64,000 nt of DNA from UBA6022 sp049295575. GTDB lineage: Bacteria; Patescibacteriota; Saccharimonadia; Saccharimonadales; Saccharimonadaceae. Position 1 is the stretch's first letter, and every line of letters begins with the position of its first letter. This document shows, one piece after another, positions 1 through 7,752 of this stretch. Where the stretch lies: positions 184,807-248,806 of the forward strand of contig JBAQQX010000001.1 in NCBI GenBank assembly GCA_049295575.1. The letters are read 5' to 3'. The notes beneath the pieces were generated by a model. That model saw nothing but the letters and a program-made list of their open reading frames with translations. It was not told the DNA's origin and ran no database searches. The position numbers and the translations under genes are program-made.

Positions 1-1
1 G

Positions 2-70
2 CGAAAAATTGACGTCGGGTCGTACCGCGATCTTGTTCTGGCGCGTGCGGAGAATATTAAGACGGTGTGA
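2..70 (+). CDS. C-terminal end of a truncated upstream CDS
   Basis: An open frame runs from the window edge to TGA at 68-70 and encodes 22 residues with a normal mixed composition ending in NIKTV. It lies on the same strand as the FAD oxidase that follows, about 96 bp upstream of that gene's likely start. The fragment is too short to assign a family. It could also be chance open frame, but it fills the otherwise empty window edge. Confidence 0.4.
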   Translation, partial: RKIDVGSYRDLVLARAENIKTV

Positions 71-166
71 TGTGATGTTGCGATGCCTCGGTGCTGCTGC
101 CGAGAAGTGAGCTATAAGTGGTTATCTTGCTTGTGTTTGTTATCTGGAATTAGTACTCTTATAGAT

Positions 167-1813
167 ATGGATTTACACGCAGAACTTTCGAAGATTTTTA
201 AGGGCGAGCTCGATACGACCGATACAACTCGTGAATTTTATTCCCATGATGCCAGTCTGTTTGAGTTAAAGCCTCAAATTGTTGGCTTCCCAAGAGACGC
301 TGATGATATTAAAGCGACTGTTGCGTTTGTAAATAAGCATAAAGCACAGCATCCTGAGCTTAATATCACACCTCGCTCTCGTGGTACCGATATGTCAGGT
401 GCGGCAATCGGTGAATCAATCGTGCTAGATATTAGCCAGCATATGAATAAACTTCGCGATGTTACGCCTACGACTGCTCATGTCCAGCCAGGTATGCTAT
501 ATCGAGAGTTTGATACTGAAACTATCAAGCAAGGTAGTATTTTGCCAAGTTACCCTGCTAGCCGTGACCTCGCATCAGTCGGTGGTATGGTCGGCAATAA
601 TTCAGGTGGCGAAAAGTCTCTTCAGTATGGCAAGACAGACCAATTCGTAACTGAGCTTAGTGTGGTGCTGAGTGACGGAAATGAATATGTGTTTAAGCCA
701 CTTAATCGAAGCGAGCTAAATGCAAAAATGAGCCAAGATAATTTTGAGGGTCACCTTTACCGACAGACGTTTGAGCTTCTCGACGGCCAATATGACGAAA
801 TACAGGCCGCTGCACCAAAAGTGAGTAAGGATTCAACCGGATATCATCTATGGAATGTCTGGAACCGTGATACGGGTATATTTGATCTCACGAAATTATT
901 CGTAGGAGCTCAGGGTACACTTGGGATTACAACTGACATTCGCTTTCGGCTCGTACCAAAGCCTGCTCATTCGGGTACGCTCGTTTGCTATATGCGCACA
1001 ATCGACGAACTTGGTGATGTGATACCGGCCGTCCTGGCACATAAGCCGGCAACGTTTGAGAGTTTCGATGACAATACACTATGGTTAAGTTTTAAATTCT
1101 TTTTCGCCTTCTTGTCAAAGCTGGGATTGTGGCGCTGGATGAAGCTAGCGATTCAACTTATCCCAGATGGCGTCATGCTCATAAAAGGTGTGCCTCAGTT
1201 AATCTTGCTGATTGAATTTACTGGCGAAACGGTCGATGAGGTGAAGTATAAAATACATACCGCCAAAAAAGATCTTAGTCGTTTTAACTTTACTTACATG
1301 GAAGAAGATGAGACAGAGGCAAAGGCGCAAAAGTTTTGGCTGATGCGACGGGAGAGTTTCAACCTGCTTCGCAGCAAAGTAAAAGACAAGCATACGGCGC
1401 CGTTTATCGATGACCTTATTGTGCCACCGGCGCGATTAACTGAATTCCTACCGCAGCTGCGCGATATTATAAAGAAATACAAACTTCTTGCTACGATTGC
1501 TGGACATATGGGTGACGGAAATTTCCATGTGATTCCATTGATGAAAATCGAAGATCCTAAAGAGCGCGCAAAGCTTGAGCCTGCGATGAAAGAAGTTAAT
1601 ACACTCGTGATTCAATACGGAGGATCCGTGTCTGGTGAACACAATGACGGCATGGTCCGTGGTCCATGGCTTGAGCAGATGTATGGTCCGACAGTACTCG
1701 GCTACATGCGTGAAATTAAATATCTGTATGACCCACAGAATATCTTTAATCCCCGTAAGAAAACAGACGCCGACTGGGACTTTAGCTTCAGCCACATACG
1801 ACAGCACTTTTAG
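167..1813 (+). CDS. FAD-linked oxidase, D-lactate/glycolate dehydrogenase type
   Basis: This 548-residue flavoprotein has an N-terminal PCMH-type FAD-binding domain followed by an FAD-oxidase C-terminal domain, the architecture of GlcD/Dld enzymes that oxidise 2-hydroxyacids. The FAD pyrophosphate loop reads RSRGTDMSG (about residues 70-78) and GGMVGNNSGG follows further on. The C-terminal half holds GHMGDGNFH (446-454), the usual metal/substrate histidine motif, and SGEHNDG (489-495). I chose ATG 167 because the 28 residues of the longer frame upstream are Cys-rich and unlike the family. There is no clear ribosome-binding site, which is common in this window. The stop overlaps the convergent membrane-protein gene by 4 bp (shared TTAG). 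Substrate is not determinable; D-lactate is a guess from the family. Confidence 0.85.
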   Translation: MDLHAELSKIFKGELDTTDTTREFYSHDASLFELKPQIVGFPRDADDIKATVAFVNKHKAQHPELNITPRSRGTDMSGAAIGESIVLDISQHMNKLRDVTPTTAHVQPGMLYREFDTETIKQGSILPSYPASRDLASVGGMVGNNSGGEKSLQYGKTDQFVTELSVVLSDGNEYVFKPLNRSELNAKMSQDNFEGHLYRQTFELLDGQYDEIQAAAPKVSKDSTGYHLWNVWNRDTGIFDLTKLFVGAQGTLGITTDIRFRLVPKPAHSGTLVCYMRTIDELGDVIPAVLAHKPATFESFDDNTLWLSFKFFFAFLSKLGLWRWMKLAIQLIPDGVMLIKGVPQLILLIEFTGETVDEVKYKIHTAKKDLSRFNFTYMEEDETEAKAQKFWLMRRESFNLLRSKVKDKHTAPFIDDLIVPPARLTEFLPQLRDIIKKYKLLATIAGHMGDGNFHVIPLMKIEDPKERAKLEPAMKEVNTLVIQYGGSVSGEHNDGMVRGPWLEQMYGPTVLGYMREIKYLYDPQNIFNPRKKTDADWDFSFSHIRQHF

Positions 1814-2985
1814 CGAGTAGTAGTTCTGAGTAGTTTGGTCATTAACCTGCCTCTTGTCCATATAATGCTTAGGGCTGCAAGCATCGTCGCTATGCTATTT
1901 ACCCAACTCAGGAGGTAGAGAGGCAGGAAGCTCATCGGTGCCAATAGGCTGAGCTGAATCTTTTGAAGTGGAGTAATTGTTTTGTCTGCCCATATGCCTA
2001 GCAGTATGCAGGTATATGCTGCTAATAGAGTAATAAAGAATAGTAACGGCTGATGGAGTGCGAACGCGAAAAAGATAGAGAATGCGAGCAGGACAGGCAG
2101 GGCGATAAATATATAGACGGCGCTGAGCCTTAGTAGTAGATAGAGTATTGCTGAGATAGAGTTCTTAGCTAAGTAGCCTGTAATATTTTCCTTGCGACCA
2201 AGCTCGTATAGCTGTTGTCGCTTCTTATTGTAAATATTGACAAAAAAACGGGCACCTATTGACTCGACTGGGCGTCGAGCGATAACGTCATTGGCAAAGT
2301 ATACTTTTGATTTAATTAATGCATGTCGAGATAAAAAGATGTTTGATCGATAGAATGAAAGATCGGTAGTATCGGTAGGCCATATGCTTTCGAACGAATT
2401 CATGGACTTGCGCCATAGATAACCTAGTTTGTGCGCGTATATCCGAAGTAGACTCTGGGTAGTCTGGTAAGTCGAACTATGAATATGGACACAAAGCCTT
2501 GAAAGGTTGTCTTGTGCAGAAAAATGCCAAACAGCCCGACTAATAGCTGACGCATCAAGCTGATCGAATTCATGAAGGATAGTGACAATACTTCCGTGCC
2601 CATATTTGCGGTAGGCATTATTAACTGCGGCTGACTCGGTGAGGGTGCTTGTTGTCATGAAGATTGGTTGTGTTTTTGTGCTAAGTTGACGCGCTAGTCG
2701 CCTTAACTGTGCAATGCGTGCTCGGCTGATAATGATAATTTCTAATCGACGGTAGGTGCTACTGCGAAGTCTGAGCACTGCCTGTATGGTAGCCTCCGTG
2801 TTGCTACTAGCTATCAGAATAGCAGTAACGATAGGTCGCGTTCGGTAACGATGTGCATAGGGGTGTGCTTTATGTCGTGATCTGCGACGGGTATCTTGAA
2901 CGTCATCGATAAAGCTGCCGATAATTACTCCGCTTGCAATAATCCCAATAGCGATACAGCTTGTAGTAATGAGTAATTCCATCAT
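1810..2985 (-). CDS. Degenerate GT2-like membrane protein, sortase operon
   Basis: This 391-residue protein starts with a hydrophobic helix (about 3-25), then a cytosolic GT-A-like region opening with VTAILIASSN, a form of the GT2 beta-1 strand. It ends with a hydrophobic block of about four segments (roughly 275-375). The family motifs are eroded: FDQLD stands where DAD-type motifs occur, ND replaces the ED pair, and QQLYELG replaces QxxRW. It may be a divergent membrane glycosyltransferase or a pseudo-enzyme. It is the last gene of a three-gene minus-strand operon (LPNTS protein, sortase, this gene) and begins 2 bp after the sortase stop. A role in decorating or assembling the anchored surface protein is inferred from context only. 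Confidence 0.6.
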   Translation of the reverse strand: MMELLITTSCIAIGIIASGVIIGSFIDDVQDTRRRSRHKAHPYAHRYRTRPIVTAILIASSNTEATIQAVLRLRSSTYRRLEIIIISRARIAQLRRLARQLSTKTQPIFMTTSTLTESAAVNNAYRKYGHGSIVTILHEFDQLDASAISRAVWHFSAQDNLSRLCVHIHSSTYQTTQSLLRIYAHKLGYLWRKSMNSFESIWPTDTTDLSFYRSNIFLSRHALIKSKVYFANDVIARRPVESIGARFFVNIYNKKRQQLYELGRKENITGYLAKNSISAILYLLLRLSAVYIFIALPVLLAFSIFFAFALHQPLLFFITLLAAYTCILLGIWADKTITPLQKIQLSLLAPMSFLPLYLLSWVNSIATMLAALSIIWTRGRLMTKLLRTTTR

Positions 2986-2987
2986 TT

Positions 2988-3605
2988 CTATGCGACTTTC
3001 TCGAATTTAAATGTAAATAACGTACGCCATTCACTGAGACTACCTGTGCAGGTTTGAACTGTTAAGATAGGCGGGCCGCTATAGTTGAATACGCTCGTGT
3101 CATCTGGAGTTAGGCTGCGTGCCGACTGAAACGTGTATGTGAAAACGCGCCCAGTATCGGTATGTATATAAGCTATCGAGCCATCTGCTGGTGTCCGATT
3201 GGCGAGCGATCCTAGTACTTGGTCAGTTCCATGACCATAAATGAATGTGTTGCCCGAATGGTTGTTCGCCTGAGTAGTGATCATCGCGTATTGAAGTCGT
3301 GAGTCACTGAGTGTCCATGAGCCGCTTGTTTCATTGTAAAATCCCTCATCAATGGGTAGATCTATCCCTGAGTCGGGAATAACCAGACGAAGTGGTTTTC
3401 CCGACAGGACAATAAACGCTGGAGCAGTTTCTTTTTTATCAGGCAGGGTTTGCCGTATAGCTAGCGGTGGTGCAGCTACGACAGTCGATCGAGGCGCATA
3501 GGTTGTAGTTATTGCGTAGCCTATGAGCCCAATCGTCACGAGATGCAGTCCTCCAGTAGCTAGATAAAAGCGAAGCTTTCGCAGTAGTATTGCCGGAGCA
3601 ACCAT
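2988..3605 (-). CDS. Sortase family transpeptidase
   Basis: This 205-residue protein has one N-terminal membrane anchor (about 18-36) and an extracytoplasmic sortase domain. The catalytic triad is visible: His125 in YGHGTD, Cys186 in TVQTC and Arg194 in SEWRTLF. Sortases cleave a sorting signal in secreted proteins and join them to cell-wall or pilus acceptors. The gene directly upstream (5 bp gap) encodes a protein ending in LPNTS, a hydrophobic helix and an Arg-rich tail, which is the obvious substrate. The length is typical for a class D/E or D-like enzyme. Subclass cannot be fixed from the sequence alone. Confidence 0.88.
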   Translation of the reverse strand: MVAPAILLRKLRFYLATGGLHLVTIGLIGYAITTTYAPRSTVVAAPPLAIRQTLPDKKETAPAFIVLSGKPLRLVIPDSGIDLPIDEGFYNETSGSWTLSDSRLQYAMITTQANNHSGNTFIYGHGTDQVLGSLANRTPADGSIAYIHTDTGRVFTYTFQSARSLTPDDTSVFNYSGPPILTVQTCTGSLSEWRTLFTFKFEKVA

Positions 3606-3610
3606 TGCAT

Positions 3611-4183
3611 TTACCTTAGCGCAAAGCGGCGATATGCTACTGCACCGAATCGAGATGCAATCAGAAGTGCCGCAAGGCTGCTGACGCCGATGAGAATACT
3701 GTCAAGCACAGTATTGCTGCTTGTGTTTGGTAGCACTGCAATTGCCTGGGCGGCTTCAGCCGAAGGAGCTCCTGCGCCCATACCATTGACAGGTGTAGTA
3801 GTTGGCTGTTGTGGGGTTGGCGACTCTGGAGTAACAGCAGCTGGGGAGACGCACGATGCGCCGATCTGGACAGTTGTGCCGTTTTCGTTTGTTGCATCAC
3901 CAGTGACAGAAGAGCCTCCGTTGGTATTACCAGAGTTGTCGGCGTTGCCGGAGTTGGCTGTTTGGGAATTATCATTTACGACATAGATGTTATTGTCGCA
4001 TGTAACGTGAATTTCGTTTGAATCAACACAGCGTATTATGTTGACCGATCCGGGTCCGGTACTGGTAATGGTTGCCTGACCGTCCGTGCACGTGGCCGAC
4101 TCCGCAGTGTCTGCGCTTGCGACGCCGCTCATGAGCGCTAGACTTGTTATTGTTGCAACGAAACCTCGCATGTATCGTTTCAT
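3611..4183 (-). CDS. Sortase-anchored surface protein with one TGP module
   Basis: This 190-residue secreted protein has a signal peptide (about 1-24), a mature N-terminal domain with four Cys, a Pro/Thr linker (about 112-140) and a C-terminal sorting signal. The signal is LPNTS (151-155), a hydrophobic stretch (about 160-178) and a basic tail (RR..R). The N-terminal domain carries a module that starts with TGPGSVN and continues through a VNDNSQTANSGNA stretch to a TGDATNENGTTV end. The same pattern appears twice in the secreted protein at 5030. A good ribosome-binding site (GGAGG) precedes the start, and a possible promoter (TTGTCG-17-TATAAC) lies at 4218-4246. Four cysteines in an extracytoplasmic domain suggest disulfides. 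Confidence 0.8.
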   Translation of the reverse strand: MKRYMRGFVATITSLALMSGVASADTAESATCTDGQATITSTGPGSVNIIRCVDSNEIHVTCDNNIYVVNDNSQTANSGNADNSGNTNGGSSVTGDATNENGTTVQIGASCVSPAAVTPESPTPQQPTTTPVNGMGAGAPSAEAAQAIAVLPNTSSNTVLDSILIGVSSLAALLIASRFGAVAYRRFALR

Positions 4184-4217
4184 ATCCTTACCTCCGTATT
4201 ACACTTGGTATGTCTTC

Positions 4218-4246
4218 GTTATACATCAACTCAATTTTCACGACAA
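4218..4246 (-). promoter_or_regulatory. Predicted promoter of the sortase operon
   Basis: On the minus strand, TTGTCG (4246-4241) and TATAAC (4223-4218) are separated by 17 bp. The start codon at 4183 is preceded by GGAGG, so the transcript would have a leader of about 28 nt, in contrast to the short leaders elsewhere in the window. Confidence 0.45.
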
Positions 4247-4300
4247 TAGCAAAAAATAGCATCGTCGTATCTTATGAGAAGGGTTATTTAAAATGTGTTA

Positions 4301-4320
4301 TATGTGAGAATCTTCACATA
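4301..4320. promoter_or_regulatory. Crp-like operator (perfect TGTGA-N6-TCACA)
   Basis: The 20-bp inverted repeat TATGTGA-GAATCT-TCACATA contains the exact consensus of the E. coli CRP site. It lies between the divergent sortase operon and the gene at 4391. A possible -10 (TATTCT, 4340-4345) would give a start near 4352, placing the site centre at about -41.5, the class II activator position. A Crp/Fnr-family gene lies 3.4 kb away at the end of the same island. Confidence 0.7.
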
Positions 4321-4390
4321 CCGAGGCAATATATAAGCCTATTCTGGATATGTACACGCGAACAGTGAATGAGTGGAGAGGAGCGACATT

Positions 4391-4930
4391 ATGTGGAGTT
4401 ATTCAAAACCGATAGCCTATCGCATTAGAAAAAATGGCGTGCATCATAGCGCGTATTTCCTTACTAGAAGCAAGGCCGTGTCCTTATTACGTATCGGCGT
4501 GCCTTTATTTGTCGTTGCGGCAACCTCCGCGCTCGGCTGGTTCTCAAGTTCAGCTTCAAAGCCAGCTACGACGATGGACGTAACTCACGAAACATCATCG
4601 TCGAGCAATCAGGAGATCGAACCGCCAAAAACAACTACAGCAAACCCTGATTCAATCAACTCAATCGACGCCAGTTTAGAAGTGACACAATCGGAAGTGT
4701 CGGCAGAGCCTGTCGTAGAGACCAAGTTAAATATTAACTCAGAACCAGTTGTGATTCCGGAAGAAGGGACTGTACATAAGGTAATAAAAGATGAAAATGG
4801 CACGACAACTGTTGATATATCAGTTGATTCGCAGACAAACGGATCGAGTGATAAGAGTACATCAATGAATGTACAAGTAAATTCGACCAGCGAAGTTGAT
4901 TCATCAATAGGAACCAAAGAAGGGCCGTAG
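4391..4930 (+). CDS. Membrane-anchored Ser/Thr-rich extracytoplasmic protein
   Basis: This 179-residue protein has a basic N terminus, one transmembrane helix (about 35-52, VPLFVVAATSALGWF) and a long, low-complexity Ser/Thr/Glu-rich tail that should lie outside the cell. I recognise no domain. ATG 4391 is preferred over the in-frame GTG at 4373 because GGAGAGGAG (4375-4383) lies 7 nt before it and would overlap the earlier start. It is the first gene downstream of the Crp-like site and opens the plus-strand half of the surface island. It could be a stalk, a spacer or an anti-sigma-like anchor; the sequence does not decide. Confidence 0.7.
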   Translation: MWSYSKPIAYRIRKNGVHHSAYFLTRSKAVSLLRIGVPLFVVAATSALGWFSSSASKPATTMDVTHETSSSSNQEIEPPKTTTANPDSINSIDASLEVTQSEVSAEPVVETKLNINSEPVVIPEEGTVHKVIKDENGTTTVDISVDSQTNGSSDKSTSMNVQVNSTSEVDSSIGTKEGP

Positions 4931-4945
4931 ACGGTTCTTCTTTTT
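4919..4945 (+). terminator. Rho-independent terminator holding the stop codon in its loop
   Basis: A 9-bp stem (GAAGGGCCG pairing with CGGTTCTTC, two G-U pairs) with a TAGA loop is followed by TTTTT. The TAG stop codon of the gene at 4391 is part of the loop, so a ribosome finishing that gene would cover the hairpin. Confidence 0.75.
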
Positions 4946-4954
4946 GTGGTCACT

Positions 4955-4998
4955 CGACTCGGAGGGGACACCATCCTTCAGAGTCGGGCGAACACCCG
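4955..4998 (+). ncRNA. Structured leader hairpin before the secreted-protein gene
   Basis: CGACTC-GGAGG pairs with CCTTC-A-GAGTCG (11 bp with one bulged A and a 9-nt loop), and an alternative CGGG/CCCG pairing (4985-4998) overlaps its 3' arm. The element lies between the previous terminator and the ribosome-binding site at about 5019. Two overlapping pairings could form a switch, but it matches no riboswitch that I recognise. Confidence 0.4.
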
Positions 4999-5029
4999 AA
5001 CGTACTATTTATAACCAAAGGAGGATAAT

Positions 5030-5623
5030 ATGAAAGTCCAAAAAACATTAGGTGCCGCTGTACTTTCGCTGAGTCTCGTAGTCGGTCTTAGCGGGTTTGC
5101 TGGTGCAGTCGATGGTTCTATAGAAGATACGGGCCCTCGATCTTACAACACGGTTAAAAGTGAGATTGAGCGTAAAATCAAAGTCTGGAATGACAATGAT
5201 TTGAGACTTGATAATGATAATTACCAACGTGCCGATTCTGGCGATGCTAGAACAACTGGCAACACCACTGGTGGCGATGCGGAGTCTGGTAATGCCTCAA
5301 ACTCAAATTCATTGAGCGTTACAGCTACTGTTGATAACGGATCTTCGGCAGGTGACTGGGCTGATGTGCTCGGCGGTGGCGGTGGTGAGAGCTCGGGAAG
5401 TATTGAACAGACAGGTCCTCGATCTGTTAACAAGATTACGTTTGAAGATAAAACAGAGGTGTACGTTAACAACAATAACGACATCGATATCGACAACGAC
5501 AACGACCAGCGCGCCACATCTGGCGACGCCCGAGTTTCAGGTAATACTACAGGTGGCGATGCTACAACCGGCAACGCAACCAACACTAACACGACAACAG
5601 TTAACTTAACTGTTCGTAACTAG
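5030..5623 (+). CDS. Secreted protein made of two TGP modules
   Basis: This 197-residue protein has a signal peptide (about 1-26, ending GFAGA) and then two tandem modules of about 75 residues, roughly 33-108 and 122-197, joined by a Gly-rich linker (GGGGG). Each begins with I-E-x-TGPRS-x-N, passes through a charged segment and an Asp/Asn-rich stretch of NDN repeats, then QRA-x-SGDAR, GNTTGGDA and a GNA-x-N end. The Asp/Asn periodicity suggests a Ca-binding or beta-solenoid fold, but that is inference. There is no membrane anchor or sorting signal. A strong site (AAAGGAGG) precedes ATG 5030. It may be a soluble partner or polymerising subunit of the anchored proteins on either side. Confidence 0.75.
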   Translation: MKVQKTLGAAVLSLSLVVGLSGFAGAVDGSIEDTGPRSYNTVKSEIERKIKVWNDNDLRLDNDNYQRADSGDARTTGNTTGGDAESGNASNSNSLSVTATVDNGSSAGDWADVLGGGGGESSGSIEQTGPRSVNKITFEDKTEVYVNNNNDIDIDNDNDQRATSGDARVSGNTTGGDATTGNATNTNTTTVNLTVRN

Positions 5624-5668
5624 TGACACCGGTAGAGTGATCGTATCTTTGGTATGACACGGGTGTAT

Positions 5669-5700
5669 TCGGGGAGAATAACATGCGGGATTCTCCCCGA
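5669..5700 (+). terminator. Strong hairpin between the two repeat-protein genes
   Basis: Perfect 11-bp arms (TCGGGGAGAAT and ATTCTCCCCGA) enclose a 10-nt loop. A T-rich run (ATTTATTTTTT) starts only about 7 nt downstream, so this may be a terminator or attenuator, or a stabilising 3' hairpin, between the genes at 5030 and 5750. Confidence 0.6.
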
Positions 5701-5749
5701 CCTAGAATTTATTTTTTAGCAGCAATCGTAACCCGAAAAGGAGTGTGTT

Positions 5750-7594
5750 ATGCGGAACCATAAAAACATCTTGCGAGCCTGTCTGCTCTATGTTCTTGTC
5801 GTTATTACGGCAACTGGATATCCACTTTCTGCGCTTGCTGCATCAACCGATCCATCGGCAACATCGTCGACGGTCGTCACCCCAGTACCCGTGCCGAAAG
5901 AGACGTATACTCTTAACCCTGACACTAATCATTGGGATAGTAATAAGTGGAAATATGATCCTCAGACAGGTACGTACCAAAGGCCGCCAGCTCCTGCGCC
6001 TCCTATCATAACCACGCCGGAAACGCCCGTGGTCGCGGGTGCTGGCACTCAAGCCTCGATAGATCCTGTGAGTCCTTCGGCAGGCACATCAAGCACGACT
6101 ATCACTCAGCAACCAGCGAGCTCGACAACTACAGCTCAACAATCAACTGTAGGCGTTGAGAATAATATAACGTCTCAATCTCAGACAGGAAACGCTGGTG
6201 TAACGACTAATACAACAGGTGGCAATGCGACAAGCGGAGATGCTACAGCAACATCAACCGTTGTTAATGCGGTTCATTCAACAGTCCAGGGTGATACAGC
6301 AGGCATAGCTCATTTCTCGGCTGATATACATGGTAATGTTGTCGGAGATATTACCCTAGCCCCTGCACTTGACGATGCGCTAAATAAATCAGGCAGTACA
6401 CCGAGTAGCACGACAACTATACAGGCCGACCAGGCTACTAGCCTAACGAACAACATTTCACTAGGTGCTGTAAGCGGTAATTCAGAAGTTATTGATAATA
6501 CGACAGCAGGTAATGCAACGACGGGTACGGCGAATACGGTTGCTAATGTCATCAATCTCATTAACTCGATAATCGCCGCTAACAAGTCGTTTGTCGGCAC
6601 CATTAATATCTATGGTAATCTCGATGGCGACATCCTGGTTTCACCGGATTTTATCCCACAGCTCCTTGCGAGTAACGTACCTGTCGTGGATGCATCTGAT
6701 TCGCCATCTGTGCTGGGAATTAATGACACGCAGTCTATTGTCAATAATGTTACCCTGAACGCAGCAAGCGGTAGTGCGAATGTGCTAAATAATACGAAAG
6801 CCGGAAATGCTACAAGCGGTACTGCAGCGACGAATCTAACTATTCTCAACTACACTGGACATCAGGTCGTAGCGAGCAATAGCCTGCTCATTTTTGTAAA
6901 TGTTCTTGGGCGCTGGGTGGGTATTATTGTTGACGCACCAGTTGGCGCAACAGCGGCCGTACTCGGCAACGGAGTGACAAGCAACACGACAAATGGCGGC
7001 ACTCAGACAGTTGATGCTAATGCGACCACTACGATCACGAACAATATCGATCTCGCGTCACTTTCGGGAGATGCGACAGTGAAAGGAAATACCCAGGCTG
7101 GCAATGCGACGAGTGGTTATGCAACAGCATCGGCTAATATAGCAAATATTAGTACAAGTAGCTTTAGCATATCTGATTGGTTCGGAGTTCTGTTCATCAA
7201 TGTTTTCGGTACCTGGTACGGTAGTTTTGGTGTCGACACCGCCAATGGTACAGTCACTCCGATTACCGGGGGTATTATTTCCCCAGCACCAGCGACACCT
7301 ACTGCGGTTACTTCTATCCCGCAGTTCGGTTTTAAACCCCGAGAGACAACACGATCGACGACGACTGCTACTGGGCCTGCAAACATAAGCCCAATTGACG
7401 AGCTTACGACAGCTGAAGCTGTCAGTGCTGTAACGGCTGCGCCAGCTGCCATAATCGAGGGAGATACGGCCACTCCGATAGTCATCTCCGAATCAGCGCA
7501 GCCTAATTCAATCTCGATGGCATTAGTTATTGCTAGCCTTATCAGTGCAACTGTCGCAGCGGGCATAGGGCTATATCGCAAACAAGATATATAG
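5750..7594 (+). CDS. Large repeat surface protein with C-terminal membrane anchor
   Basis: This 614-residue protein has a signal peptide (1-31), then an aromatic segment (about 53-78, NPDTNHWDS and KWKYDP), a Thr/Ser/Pro-rich linker, and four repeats that start near residues 138, 233, 331 and 430 (period about 97). Each repeat opens with an NNI/NNV-type motif, carries a core of the form GN-x-x-AGNAT-SG, and ends in a hydrophobic aromatic stretch such as FVNVLGRWVG. The core resembles the SGDA/GNTTGG part of the TGP modules next door. The C terminus has QPNSIS, one hydrophobic helix (about 588-607) and RKQDI, which looks like a degenerate sorting signal or plain membrane anchor. AAAAGGAG at 5736-5743 supports the start. 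It is a likely fibrous adhesin; its target is unknown. Confidence 0.75.
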   Translation: MRNHKNILRACLLYVLVVITATGYPLSALAASTDPSATSSTVVTPVPVPKETYTLNPDTNHWDSNKWKYDPQTGTYQRPPAPAPPIITTPETPVVAGAGTQASIDPVSPSAGTSSTTITQQPASSTTTAQQSTVGVENNITSQSQTGNAGVTTNTTGGNATSGDATATSTVVNAVHSTVQGDTAGIAHFSADIHGNVVGDITLAPALDDALNKSGSTPSSTTTIQADQATSLTNNISLGAVSGNSEVIDNTTAGNATTGTANTVANVINLINSIIAANKSFVGTINIYGNLDGDILVSPDFIPQLLASNVPVVDASDSPSVLGINDTQSIVNNVTLNAASGSANVLNNTKAGNATSGTAATNLTILNYTGHQVVASNSLLIFVNVLGRWVGIIVDAPVGATAAVLGNGVTSNTTNGGTQTVDANATTTITNNIDLASLSGDATVKGNTQAGNATSGYATASANIANISTSSFSISDWFGVLFINVFGTWYGSFGVDTANGTVTPITGGIISPAPATPTAVTSIPQFGFKPRETTRSTTTATGPANISPIDELTTAEAVSAVTAAPAAIIEGDTATPIVISESAQPNSISMALVIASLISATVAAGIGLYRKQDI

Positions 7595-7626
7595 TAAAAC
7601 TGCGTCTACTAAGACCATATATTAAT

Positions 7627-7642
7627 TGTGCGCAACATCACA
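7627..7642. promoter_or_regulatory. Crp-like operator upstream of the crp-like gene
   Basis: TGTGC-GCAACA-TCACA differs from TGTGA-N6-TCACA by one base. It lies 110 bp upstream of the regulator gene and just downstream of a possible -10 (TATATT, 7618-7623), so the predicted transcription start falls inside the site. That geometry would fit autorepression. No second candidate -10 at +41.5 spacing was found. Confidence 0.5.
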
Positions 7643-7752
7643 GTATCTGCTTGATAACTATCACGCACGGAACTGCTTAACTTGGCTACATTAATAAAGG
7701 GCACTTAGCGACATTAAAAATGAAATGAAGCAGTTTGCCCGAATGAGTGTCT

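Noticed and set aside
1448..1861. Long minus-strand frame inside the FAD oxidase gene
   Set aside because: It lies opposite a clear family member, and its translation has no domain and many rare features. It is a shadow frame.
5221..5609. Alternative frames inside the repeat-protein gene at 5030
   Set aside because: The repeats make long open frames in every phase; only the frame with signal peptide and tandem modules makes sense.
5221..7150. CRISPR-like or DNA-level tandem repeat in the surface genes
   Set aside because: The repeats exist at the protein level with variable codons and spacing. There are no uniform direct repeats or spacers.
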